Source: Prostheceraeus crozeri
Lineage: Eukaryota > Platyhelminthes > Polycladida > Euryleptidae
Assembly (NCBI GenBank): GCA_907163375.1
Contig: CAJQUW010007059.1
Coordinates: forward strand, 310,001 to 374,000
DNA length: 64,000 nt
Direction of reading: 5' to 3'
The notes under the pieces were generated by a model that had not been told where the DNA came from, did no database searches, and saw only the letters and a program-made list of their open reading frames with translations. Both the position numbers and the translations under genes were made by a program. Shown here one piece after another: positions 1 through 10,681 of this stretch (position 1 is the first letter of the stretch; each line of letters begins with the position of its first letter).

Positions 1-547
1 TCCTGACGGAAATTATCCGGATCATTGCACAGGCCTGTATCGGGCCAATATTCAGAAGATTTTTTTGCCGAGTCCAACGACAATCGATCCTTCATCATAT
101 TGATCAACACGTTTTCATCGCACGCTTTTTGTAAGTATTTATTATGAATGTGATTGACCATTTTGTTTTAAACTGAACATTATTTGATTGAATAGTTTTA
201 CGGTTTGATAGCCTCTAACTATTTGAGACGAAACTTGCATGTATAACTTATTAAACCCAATCCTGTTATTTTGCCTGGTACCTTAACACTTATATGGCTA
301 CTGTGCTCAATAAATGATAAAGAGGCAACTTAAAGTAATTCATTTGATCAGTCTTCATCTGTTACCTTGAAATCAGTTTACCCTAATTTAGCTTACTGTA
401 GTTTAAGTAGGCCCTACATGTATAACTTAATGAATTCATCATGATGCGCACAAGTTACATGACACTAAATAAACTTCCTAGTGATTCAAAAGCCGTTACG
501 TCCACCATGCTTGTACTCAATTAAAAAAGGCTGCTGCAAAAACGCAA

Positions 548-596
548 CCGCATGGGATTCGAACGCTTGCTACAGGCGCACCAACGCCACTATGAG
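548..596 (-). repeat. tRNA-like (SINE head) relic
   Basis: On the minus strand the segment reads GCGTTCGAATCCCATGCGG, which contains the pol III B-box core GTTCGAATCC. It is preceded by a degenerate A-box-like stretch around GTGGCGTTGGTGCGCC. There is no clean acceptor stem, so this is more likely the head of a decayed tRNA-derived SINE than a working tRNA gene. The rest of 1-782 shows no gene. Confidence 0.3.
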
Positions 597-782
597 GTGA
601 CGCAACCGATTGCGCTATTCAAGCTGATGCTGATAACAAGTATGCGACATATATCAAAGCGATCGTGCACATTGACCTTGAAGTTTTTATGTTCTCTTGT
701 GATGTTTTCTTAGATGGAAGACTACTTGTTCAGAATGAAAGTGAATGAGTTGATAAGCTGATAATATGGTTTCTTTTTGCAG

Positions 783-3376
783 CACGATAACATATATCAG
801 CAAAATAATTTAGAAATTGATGGCTTTTAAGTAAGTATCCCATGAAAGATGTCGGCCACATGTATATGGACTAAGCGCCTATGTGTTGAATTTTTGTTCA
901 ATAGTCTTGTCTTACTCTTACTTGTCTATGTTGTTGTAGCGTTCGATCTTTACTTTCAGGATGGCTTTTTCACTAGCTGAAATTTCAAAGAGACAAAGAG
1001 AAAAGCGGAAGCAATGTTCTGACTATGGAAACTTTTTGGCGTCTGAACGACTAAGGAAGAAGAAACAGCGCTCAGAAAAGAAAAATGCATTGCACTTGAA
1101 TCCAGTCATGTTAAAACTTCATCGAGAGCACGAACGCGACCGCAAACATTTGCAACGCCTCCAGAAAAAGCTATCTAATCAAAGCTTTACTTCAGCAGCA
1201 GATAGTATTACATCGGAGTCATCCGCACTTTCTTCAATTAGGAAAGGCTGTAAGGAGGACAGTTCAGTCACTGCCCCAATGTCCACGAAAGCGCCAACGA
1301 GTCATAGAGGAAGTAATACAAAAAGAGAGCATGATCTTTCAAAAACCAATCAGTTGCACCGTGATTCTTTACATAAGTCAGCCATTTCTGATGACACTCG
1401 AGAAAAAGTTGTCAATTTCTTTTTAAGAGACGACATTAGCAGGCAGGCACCAGGAAGAAAAGAGTGTGTGACTTTAAAAATCAATGGATTGAAAACTGTT
1501 TTCCAAAAACGCCATCTCTTGCTGACAGTAAGAGAAGCTTTTGCACTTTTTTCGGAGGAATTTCCATGCTCCAAGATAAAAAAATTTGTACAACTTCGAC
1601 CTGCGTATGTACTTCCGCTATCCAATCTTCCACAAAATGTCTGTCTTTGCCCATTGCATGAGAACTTTAGTCTAAAATTACAGGCACTGAATTCTGTCCA
1701 CGATATAGCAAATTCTCCACGCGACTTTCTTGATGCTGTATTATGTAGCCGCGAAAATAGGGATTGTATGTTCGGTGATTGTGCAAACTGCCCTAATTTG
1801 GAAATACTTGATAGGATAGCGACTATCACTGACACTGTTGAACTTCGCCAATGGCAAACAAAGAAAGGAAAGACATGTAAAGAAGAAGAGAAAATTCCAT
1901 GTACAGTAGTACTCTTGTTGATTCTCTGAAAGCCTCGATTATAGAATTTTCGACCCATTGTTTCATAAAAGATAGACAGTCTGAGTACTTCAAAAACACG
2001 CGCAATACTCTAGATGAACATACAGCGGTGCTACAAGTTGATTTCTCAGAAAACTATAGCAGCAGAGATGCAAATGAAATCATGAGTGCTCACTGGAATA
2101 ATCTTCAAGTTACTATCTTTACCGCTGCGATTTGGTTGTCGGATGAAAATTGTCATTCTTATGCATTAATATCGGATGAACTGAGCCATGACAAGTACAT
2201 GCAGTGTTCATGTTTTTTTGTCATTTCTAATTACCGAAATCAAGCGAGTCAGGCCATCAGTGAAGCAAGTCGAGATATTTTCCGATGTTGCTGCGAGTCA
2301 GTTTAAACAGCGCATTTTGTTTCTCAACCTAACCCATTTGAAATCAGATTTTGATGTCAACATCAAGTGGTCGTTTTTTGCCACAAGTCACGGCAAAGGC
2401 TGTTGATGGAATCGGTGGCACAGTCAAGCGCCTCGTTTGGAAATACGTGAAGGCAAAGCAGGTACCAGCCGTAGATGCACAAGGCTTTGCAAAACTAGCT
2501 AAGCAGCTAACAGAAGTTGTACGCATCAAATACTTTGGAGCGGATGAAATTATAATTTAGCTTGGTCCATGACTTGCTAGATAAGAGATGGGATAATTGT
2601 CCAAATTTGCCTGGTATAAGAGTATATGTCACTATATGTGAGTCCTATTTCTGGTCAAGTTGTTGAAGTGGACAAATATTCGACGAACGACTGCAATCAA
2701 AATGATTTAGGCGGGCTATTCAAATTTGACTTTCGTTCCGGTCAAATAGTCCAGTCGAGCAGTCAACCAGTTCAGTCAGACTCGACGTGCGAAGAAGTGC
2801 ATGTAGCCGAAGCGGATTGGGTAGCAGTGATGTGTAGCGATGAAAGGTGGTACTTGGGAGAAGTTCTGGATACCGAGTACCCAAGTGAGAGTGTCATTCA
2901 TGGAGACAATTGGAGAAAATAGGTAAGCTGATTATACGTACTTACTGTGTTACTCATTTGTTAATTAAGTTTCACATGTAATTCATATCATGGTCTTCAT
3001 ATCACCGCACATTTTACACAATGCACGTATGCTCCATCGATTATCTGTACATTTCATTATTAGATTCTCCTATATACCTTTATCGATTGATAGCAAGATC
3101 CAGTTGGGTCTGCTACGATGTAGAAATAAACGCTTCATGATTTGTAATGGGTATAGGCCTTGTCGCAAATTTGCTCTATGTTTTTCCATGTAAACGTTTA
3201 GACTGATCAAAGTCGTACAGTTTCTAAAAAACACATTTGATTTCAGGTATCAGAAGAAGAATTCGGAAGAGATCTTATGGGTCTTATGGGAACAAACAAA
3301 TCAAAATTGTCAAAACTTAGAGAGTTCATGCTTGAAAACACATGTGTTAGAACTGTCAATTGGTGACATAAGTTGA
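783..3376 (+). pseudogene. Decayed spliced transposon-derived gene (DDE-like multi-copy family)
   Basis: This is a broken gene with recognisable splice sites. A pyrimidine tract and AG precede a short exon (783-830) with donor GTAAGTAT at 831. An acceptor at 958-959 is followed by ATG at 961, then 322 open codons. The reading then moves to other frames near 1900, 2280 and 2395, so several indels break it. The N-terminus is lysine/arginine-rich with coiled-coil character (residues 5-70). Downstream blocks include LQVDFSENY, FSDVAASQFKQ, ATSHGKG and VDGIGGTVKR. I recall these blocks from a multi-copy metazoan family, and the acids in VDF, FSD and VDGIGG suggest a DDE-type transposase core. That is inference. 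A further block (2626-2922) ends at a donor GTAAGC and joins in phase to 3247-3376, which ends in TGA. The G usually expected after FSD is V here. Confidence 0.7.
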
Positions 3377-3460
3377 CTTCTACAGCTCTTTTTGGATTGT
3401 TTATAAATATCAAGAATTTGTTAACTTTTAATCATGATTTCAATCATTAAGAGTCAAAAA

Positions 3461-3864
3461 TGTCCCGTCCGATGCCATACAATGTCCCGTCCGATACCAG
3501 AAGGTTTTTGAACGCAAATAAAAAACGAAAACATATTTGACTAAACCAACAGTACTCAGATACTATTCATGTAATAACTGAAAGAACCTGTCATCGTAAA
3601 GGTTTCTGAAACCAAAAACTTCGCAGAATATTTCAAATGAAAAGTTGTACTTTGGTTATAGGTATTTTAAGTGTCCCGTCCGATGCCAAAATGTTATCAT
3701 ATCGTTTGTGATGAAGCTCTTATGACAAACACAACTATATAAAATCTTGAGCTGAGGACCTCAAATTCTGCTTTCTGTACCATTAACTTAGATAGTAAGT
3801 TATCAATATAAAAACAGAGCCCTTGAAAGGCCAAAATTGTTCTGTGAATGTCCCGTCCGATACC
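3461..3864. repeat. Four dispersed copies of a 16-bp motif
   Basis: The motif TGTCCCGTCCGATRCC occurs at 3461-3476, 3483-3498, 3672-3687 and 3849-3864. R is G in the first and third copies and A in the second and fourth. The flanks are AT-rich and show no shared sequence beyond one or two bases. Unequal spacing argues against an ordinary tandem repeat. Its place just after the transposon-derived gene suggests subterminal repeats or a protein-binding array. The function is unknown. Confidence 0.8.
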
Positions 3865-4015
3865 GTCCCGGTGAAAAAAACTGTCGGGATCTGTCGGTCA
3901 ATTGTCGGCCCGACAATAATAACAATAAATAACTGTATACGCGGTGAGGTCACAGCGACGTGGCTGCTTCCTCGCTATAAATTGTTTATCTTGAATTCTC
4001 ATCAATGTAGCTTAT

Positions 4016-5185
4016 AGAGCTGATAATAAAAAATGGACAAACTCAGCTGAAATTCAATCGATTTTCTGCATTCCAATCGTGACACACACAGAAACGTGCC
4101 ATCATTCCATCATTGGAGAGCCTGCATTTCAGCTTTAAAATGAGCTATGATAGACATGTAGCCTAACCGTTCTTGAATTTGCTGAGCAGTGCTCAAAAAA
4201 TAAAAATCACCCAATTTGGAAATTGCAATTTTTCAATAAGAAAATATGTGAGCATAATAATCACTCAGACATGGGGGGAACGAGCATTTTCTGAGCTTTT
4301 GATATGGTTATCAAAATCGGTGAACTCTAGGGAAAGTGATATCGTGAAGTTATATCAAGTTGACTCTTTTGACTGACGTTATATTTTCACCAAAAATGTA
4401 CATGTATCTTCATAATTTCAGAATCCTTGCTCATGTATTAAAGATTGTGAATGTTAAGTTTCATTCAAATAGGTTCAATATAGTTTTTTATAGATTATAT
4501 ATTATTTTAATATAGACTTTTTTAAACGTCTTAACATGTTTACTCATTACCGCAAAAGTAACCTAAACATACACGTGTTAAAAAATTAAGGTTCAAAATA
4601 AAACAAATATAAGGCATGTCTCTGTTCTCTCAAAGCGACTGCAGATGGTCTACCTTGCATGTTTGTGATCTTTTGCGGCATTGAGATAAGATGTTTGAAG
4701 AACTAGTCTGTTTGAAAAGTTTGAAAAAGAACTGCTATATTGAACCTATTTGAATTAAACTTGCGTATTCGAATTCTTTACATCGAAAGGATTCTGAAGA
4801 TACAAAACATCAACATCTTTGATGAAAAAGGGAGAACTTTCAGTCTAATGAGTCATGATTGTGTGATAACTTCACGATATCACCATTTTCCTCGAGTTCA
4901 CCGATTTCGATGACCAGTGTATCGAAAGGGAGCTAAGAAAATGCTCGTTCTCCCCATGCCTGAGTCACCATCATAACTCACGTACGCTTTCTTAATTTGT
5001 AAATTGAGCGATTTTCATAATTTGAAAACTGCTCAGCAAAGAATTCGGATACATGTCTAGCTCATTTTAAAATGCAAGCTCTCGAATGACGTATGACATG
5101 TTTCTGTGCGGCACGATTGCAAGGCATGAGAGTCGACTTAAATTTCTGCGGAATTTAGGTGGTCCATTTTTTATGATTAGCTCTG
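4016..5185. mobile_element. Foldback element, about 1.2 kb
   Basis: Two long imperfect inverted arms face each other. The left arm is about 4016-4486 and the right arm about 4731-5185, with a spacer of about 240 bp. Outer ends match as AGAGCTGATAATAAAAAATGG against the complement of CCATTTTTTATGATTAGCTCT. Inner ends share the complement of ATATTGAACCTATTTGAA. No transposase reading frame is present. The arms have many mismatches, so the element is old. Part of the arm sequence recurs, diverged, near 63190-63400. Confidence 0.75.
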
Positions 5186-6015
5186 TATTAACTGTGCCAG
5201 AATGGTGTTTTCAAAAGATAATCATCACACAGACAAAATTATCGACGTATTAAAAAATTACGTTGGTAACGGCGGCGTCGCTGGCGACCCTCATCGTACA
5301 TTTTGAATACTTACATGCTGCATCAGATTTCATTTTCCATAAATTGTCAGGTATAGGCTGCTAATCGGGTCGGGTTAGCCATCATGTGATTGTGTTCGTA
5401 TTGTTGTGCTTCACTTGAACTATACTTCTTGAGATCCCTATACTTTCTTGAGACCATATAAAGCACGGATCCTTGTCCTAGGAATGCCCACTCTTTTTCC
5501 TTTCCATCAAACTCCTTACCTTCTATTTTTATGCCTTGATTTCGTTCTTTCTTACATGTGTAACCAAGAATGATTGTATTGCGCATTTAGTTCAATGTAT
5601 GAATTTTGAATTGTCCACGTTTAATTAACGTTAACTCTAACTTTCTTTAGAACATGATTAGCTATTGTTTTTTTCTTCTGATATTCACTAAAATTTACGA
5701 ACATTTACTGACCGAGGTCACCATGATTTTTATTTATTTAACATTTTATGAAAATTTGCTGAAATGGAAAAAAGTTACACATGCATGCTAACTATAGCTT
5801 ACCTTTTAATACAGTAAATCCTGCTGCGAACGGGAACTTTGAACGATAAATGTATAATTGTCTTATTCGGGGTCACCGATAATATTGCTTACCATTTCAC
5901 AACAAATATATCCCCATTGCGTTTCATATACAGCGCATTTGTAATGAACATCCTGTACTCTCACCATGACTATCTCAGAGTTAATTTTCTTTATCATGTA
6001 GATCTTGTTTAACCG
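5186..6015. other. No gene seen
   Basis: This is AT-rich sequence between the foldback element and the CACTA-like gene. A 79-codon minus-strand frame at 5347-5586 has no recognisable motif. The end of the CACTA element should lie here, but I could not place a terminal repeat. Confidence 0.5.
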
Positions 6016-7914
6016 TCAAGGCCTGGGGTACGTGTATAAATCGTCAATTGATATAACTTCTTGGCAAAACAGATGCACTGCATTATCAATTTTTCTAGCG
6101 TAACAGAATTTATCAGTACTCTCGTCTCTGCAAGTGAAAATGGAATTATGCTTACATGTTGATAACGTACCAGTATGCAAACGAACTTTTCTGTATGCAT
6201 CGGACGAGCCATCATGCTGACTAAGTTTCATCAATGAGTTTCTTCTCTTTTTTATGATAGGAATGCGTTCTTCAATTCTTTTTTGTAGTTGTTCTAGAGG
6301 TTTGTTGTGCGACCTCAGATATCTTTTGATGAAACCCAAATGACTTTCGAAAGCAAAAGCAGAGACTGACTCAATATTACCAAAGTTGACATAATCATCT
6401 ACCAAATGTACCAGTGAATGAACGTTGTAAGTAACAAACTTATTTCCATACAGCCGACTGCATTGTGCCGCAAAATTTTCCAGATAACCACACACCTCCT
6501 CTAACTCATGCGAAGGTACGTTGTCAGTACTCAATATTTTCAATGCAGTATGAAGCAATAAAAAATGTTGGTATTGCTCATTACTCAAAATGCCCTTAAA
6601 TACAATTGGTCCAACACAGGACAAAAAGAATCGAAACTCTACTGCTTTGAACTTATCGATATGATTTAATGACCTAGGTTTACGTGTCAATTCCGTAGGG
6701 GATTGTTTGTTCATTTGAAGTATGCGTTCGTTGATAACGGCAAGATCATTTCGTGAAAGCTTCACTGGAATTTTAGATGTTAAGAAAATTAACATACGTC
6801 TGACAACACCTTGACATATAAGATGCATGTAATCCAGGGGGAATTCTTTAACAAGATCAACTGTGCCTACAAGGGAGCTAGCAACCTTAATGTGCCTCAC
6901 AATACTTTCTTTCATTAATTCCCTCTCGTCCGCGTTCGCATCTTTAAAGTCAACGAACTCTTGGTTTACACGCTTTCTTTCGTTTGTTTTGGTATATGTC
7001 ATGGTATGCTCGTGGCACTTTCCTCTAACGTGACAACGATCACACGCATATGTAGCATTGTGACCGTAAGTGCCTTTAATTAAAGATCTTGCGGGCGCAT
7101 CGCAAATTATAGCTGCAAGATTAATTTCAAAACAATTGTTTCCACTAAAAATTCGCTTAGTCGCTTTTAACATCTTTATATCAGCTACTAAAGGAGCTAA
7201 GAATGATTCGATGGGCGGCGGCTTGCCCTCTCCACAAAACACACCAACTATCATTGGATTCGAATCTTCTAGTCTAGCTAAAATAGGCCAAAACTCCTTG
7301 GTTCCACTGCCAGAAAGCGGAATGCCATCGATATTTAAGAATAATCGGAATACTTTATCTTCCTTGTATGAAGACAGAAAGCGTCGTAAAGTTGGACACA
7401 ACCAAAAATACAGAAAAACTACATTTTCCAAATGAATTTTTAAATTTTCAAATTCTTCACGCTTAAGCAAAGTCCGAGCATCTAGGGGCAGGTCGGGATG
7501 ATAAGGTTGCAGTTTCCTCAAGAGATTATTTATTACGGTGTGTTTAACACCTGTTTCAACTGCCCATGAATATAAAGCATCGCTGATGTTTTTACTACGA
7601 GGAAGATCGCCCACTTCTTCCACAAACGCATTTTCTTCATCAGAACTACAACTCATTACACTTGATGTTTCAGATGAAGTAAAACTAACATCATTGCGTA
7701 TAAAATCGTCATCGTTATGACAAATGTTCACTCCTTCCATCAAGTCGATAGGCCTACTTGTTACATGTTGCTCAACATTACTGGTGCAACACTGATTCCC
7801 CACATCCCTTTGTCTCCCCGATAAATTTGTACTCAAGTATCTCTCATCTTCGAGTACATACCTTAATTCTCTATTTACTAGTCTTCGTTGTCGGAAATAT
7901 TCATTCCTTGACAT
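6016..7914 (-). CDS. CACTA/TNP2-like transposase, intact single-exon frame
   Basis: This is an uninterrupted 632-codon frame beginning MSRNEYFRQRRLV. It resembles the animal branch of TNP2-like (CACTA/EnSpm-type) transposases, which cut and paste DNA through an RNase H-like fold; the assignment is from memory of the motifs. Visible blocks are NIDGIP (194-199), VGVFCG (223-228), CDAPAR (271-276), a zinc-binding-like CDRCHVRGKCH (291-301), FPLDYMHL (358-365) and FAFESHLGF (520-528). D196, D272, D361 and E523 are candidate metal ligands, by inference. Residues 60-105 are a serine- and acid-rich linker. The length fits the family, and an intact frame among so much debris suggests recent activity or selection. 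Terminal repeats with CACTA ends were not found. The start is the first in-frame ATG, near the usual N-terminal YxRxR pattern. Confidence 0.75.
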   Translation of the reverse strand: MSRNEYFRQRRLVNRELRYVLEDERYLSTNLSGRQRDVGNQCCTSNVEQHVTSRPIDLMEGVNICHNDDDFIRNDVSFTSSETSSVMSCSSDEENAFVEEVGDLPRSKNISDALYSWAVETGVKHTVINNLLRKLQPYHPDLPLDARTLLKREEFENLKIHLENVVFLYFWLCPTLRRFLSSYKEDKVFRLFLNIDGIPLSGSGTKEFWPILARLEDSNPMIVGVFCGEGKPPPIESFLAPLVADIKMLKATKRIFSGNNCFEINLAAIICDAPARSLIKGTYGHNATYACDRCHVRGKCHEHTMTYTKTNERKRVNQEFVDFKDANADERELMKESIVRHIKVASSLVGTVDLVKEFPLDYMHLICQGVVRRMLIFLTSKIPVKLSRNDLAVINERILQMNKQSPTELTRKPRSLNHIDKFKAVEFRFFLSCVGPIVFKGILSNEQYQHFLLLHTALKILSTDNVPSHELEEVCGYLENFAAQCSRLYGNKFVTYNVHSLVHLVDDYVNFGNIESVSAFAFESHLGFIKRYLRSHNKPLEQLQKRIEERIPIIKKRRNSLMKLSQHDGSSDAYRKVRLHTGTLSTCKHNSIFTCRDESTDKFCYARKIDNAVHLFCQEVISIDDLYTYPRP

Positions 7915-8708
7915 CGTGGTTGGAATTACCGTAATCGAGGACTAACTTACGCTATACGTGAATGATTGTTAGGATTTCAAAAAAAAAACAATTCTTCAAC
8001 CTTATAAAATTGAATGCAAGTGTGCGCCACTTCCTAACACTAGTCAATATTTAGATTAATGCTGATAGAAATACTGTAATCGAAGGCTATCTTAATGCTT
8101 TAAGGGTTCAATAACTTCACTGTAGTTGGCTACTACGGCTAGAAAAACGAATACATCTTGAACAACGCGTTGGGACTTCTTATTCGTATTTTTCTCTTCC
8201 CATTAGTCAACAAAAAAGCGAATGAAAATATTGTATTTTTTTATCATCTCTTCAGATTTATCTTGAGAATTATTTGAATTAATTATTATCTGTTAAGTGT
8301 TATTATACAGCTATAGATAACTCTCGAGATTTCACAAAAAAATTACATATTTTCATTAGCCAATGAAAACGCGAGAAGTGAATAAGAAGATACAACGCGT
8401 TGAGAAATTTGACTTCGTAGTATTAAAAACAGTTTTCCAGTCTTATAAAATTGAATGCGGGTGAATGCCGCTTATTAAAACAAGTCAATATTATATTTGT
8501 CACTATTACTCTGTGAATGTAGATAGAAAATCAAAATTGTATACAGCTATGTACTACAAACAATTTTTTAATGACGATGAAGAGAAGACAAAATATAAAA
8601 TTCTCTCTCGCTGCTGTATCAAATAAGGCCTTTTCATAATTAACTCCAGAATGGGAACGGAACTAAGGTCAGGATCTTTATGGGAATAATTCATTTAATA
8701 AGCATATT
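7915..8708. other. Non-coding, with a duplicated segment
   Basis: A segment around CTTATAAAATTGAATGC (8001-8017) recurs at 8442-8458 with similar flanks. The palindromic core CAACGCGTTG occurs near 8165 and again near 8394, with flanking sequence partly inverted between the copies. This looks like repeat debris, possibly the subterminal part of the neighbouring CACTA element. No gene is seen. Confidence 0.45.
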
Positions 8709-9493
8709 CCCTGTGGGAACGAATCTTGCGAAAAACTGGCGAATGTCAGCTGCAGAATATCATGCCAAAGTTCAGTCATATTTGCGGGATATTCGCTGGC
8801 GAAGTTCGCCGGCGACAATTCGCGCTCTATATGGCACCATTTACTTTTGACTTTCTCTCTTATTTTCTTTAGTAATCCGCCTCTACAGCCGAGGCTCTAT
8901 TCTCTCCCTCACCTCCTCACCATCACCCACATATGGCTAATCTATCTAAGAAATAAGTGCAGACTATCATTCTTTGATGATGATAAGAATATACCGTAGA
9001 GAATCCGCATATATCAATTTTCATAACATCTCTTGACATTCAATAATTTACAACAATGACAAATATTTGAATAATATCATAGTATTTACTGCGACATTTA
9101 TGGAAGATAAATACTTTTTTTAGTTTAAGTCTTCGTGAATTAAAAAAGATCCCTTTTTATCAGATCAGACTGAGTATACAATATATTTTCATGTGAAGGT
9201 AATATGCGAACATTACTACTTACCACTAATTAGTTGCTACAATATCCACGATTTCGCCGGTTGGCGAAAAATCAGCTCGCATTAGTAAACAAATATCTAC
9301 CAAACCAACTAATTATAGCAACTTTTTCGCCACCTGTCGTTTTTTAATTTTACACATGTTTTTGGATAAATGATGACCATTTTCACATGCGGAGATGGCT
9401 TTTACACGAAAATGAACCTTTAAAAAAATTATCCACAAAATCGCTACCTCGCCAGATGATCTGTTGATATTAGGAAGACGCGTTCCCACAGGG
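8709..9493. mobile_element. Non-autonomous TIR element (MITE-like), 785 bp
   Basis: The ends are inverted repeats: CCCTGTGGGAACGAATCTT at 8709 and the complement of GAAGACGCGTTCCCACAGGG ending at 9493. Only two or three mismatches occur over about 20 bp. Inside, TTCGCC-type motifs recur in both orientations near 8739, 8795, 9253, 9326 and 9446, as subterminal transposase-binding repeats often do. No coding frame is visible. No convincing target duplication was found. Confidence 0.55.
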
Positions 9494-10529
9494 TTATGGG
9501 AACAAGGACTTTATTTGTTTAGCGATTTTTTTCAAAATAAAATACAACCATAATCATTCAACAACATGATTATGTTTAAAGCTTCAATGGCTTAAAACCG
9601 AATTCTTATGTTTATTTCACGCAACCGTCGCAATAGCTCATTGTTTGCCGTTTTTATTGAGATTTTTTACTATTATATTTCTATTCAACAATGTGAGTAT
9701 GTATCAATATGGTCTATATTGTATGAAATGCTTGACCCAGCTCATTCAGAATTACTATATGTTGACCAAGGGTATAGTAGGTCTACTAGGGTAAAAACAG
9801 GTTTAAGGGTTATTCGCAGCATACGAGGTTTGTTACAGGGCAATTCATACCCTCTTTTTAACCTGTTCTTGCCCGTTTTCCATAGCAGGGTTATTAGAGG
9901 GCTATATGGGTTATTCGGGCTATAAAGGGTCTATTCGAGGTCGTAATTGTTACCTGGGCTAGAAGCATATTGAATATGGTACGGGCTACAGCTTTCAACG
10001 CTTGGTTGTAGGCAAAAATAATTCCGATAACTGATGTTTTTACTGCGAAAGATGACCGAAAATTTACACAAGTAAACTTGTTTGCAGCTCCTTAAATTAA
10101 CTGAAAATGGACGTGTCCAACAAATCCCATTACTAAAAATAGGAACAACTTTATGCAAATGTGTCTTAAAAATGAATATATTCATATAAAGATTTGAAGA
10201 TATAATGGGCATAATTTTGATTACTTTACCTCATTTCAAGTATTAAGCATTTAGCATGAAATAAGAACAATCAATTAGACAAGAAAATAAGACTGATCTC
10301 TGTTTAGAATTTCCACCAAATCCCATATCTTCTGAAATGTCATACAACAAGAAGAGACACAGTGACATTAAAGTTAAGTCCTTTAACTACAACAGCATCG
10401 ATTATTGTTGATACACGAAGTCAAATGGTAATTGATTGATTCGGTGTTAATCTTTGAATAATACTCTTCTCCTCGATGCAAAATCACGGATATGACAGTT
10501 TATGATGAACAGCTTCACTCGGAAAGACA
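9494..10529. other. Downstream flank of WBP2; no gene assigned
   Basis: This probably contains the WBP2 3' UTR. A 105-codon plus-strand frame at 9608-9925 lies in a stretch with small repeats (GGGTTATTCG-like) and has no recognisable motif. No clear polyadenylation signal could be placed. Confidence 0.4.
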
Positions 10530-10681
10530 TCAGTTGTACTTCTTCGCTTGCTCATAAGATGGAGGAGCCGTTGGAATTGTCTCAGCATAAGGTGGAGCTT
10601 GTGCATAGACTGTGTGAGGATCCTGCGAGCCATTATAATATCCGGCTGTTGCCGATACTGCTGCAGCTTCAGCTGCTTTCG
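10530..10681 (-). CDS. WBP2: WBP2 coding exon 5 (C-terminus)
   Basis: This 152-nt terminal exon follows acceptor TCCTTTCAG. It encodes AKAAEAAAVSATAGYYNGSQ and ends ...TAPPSYEQAKKYN before TGA (10532-10530). The alanine/glutamate run and the YYN motif are the conserved end of WBP2. PPSY supplies the last WW-binding motif. Confidence 0.94.

Noticed and set aside
1350..1958. 202-codon minus-strand frame
   Set aside because: It overlaps the supported plus-strand transposon-derived frame at 961-1929 and has no motifs; it is a shadow.
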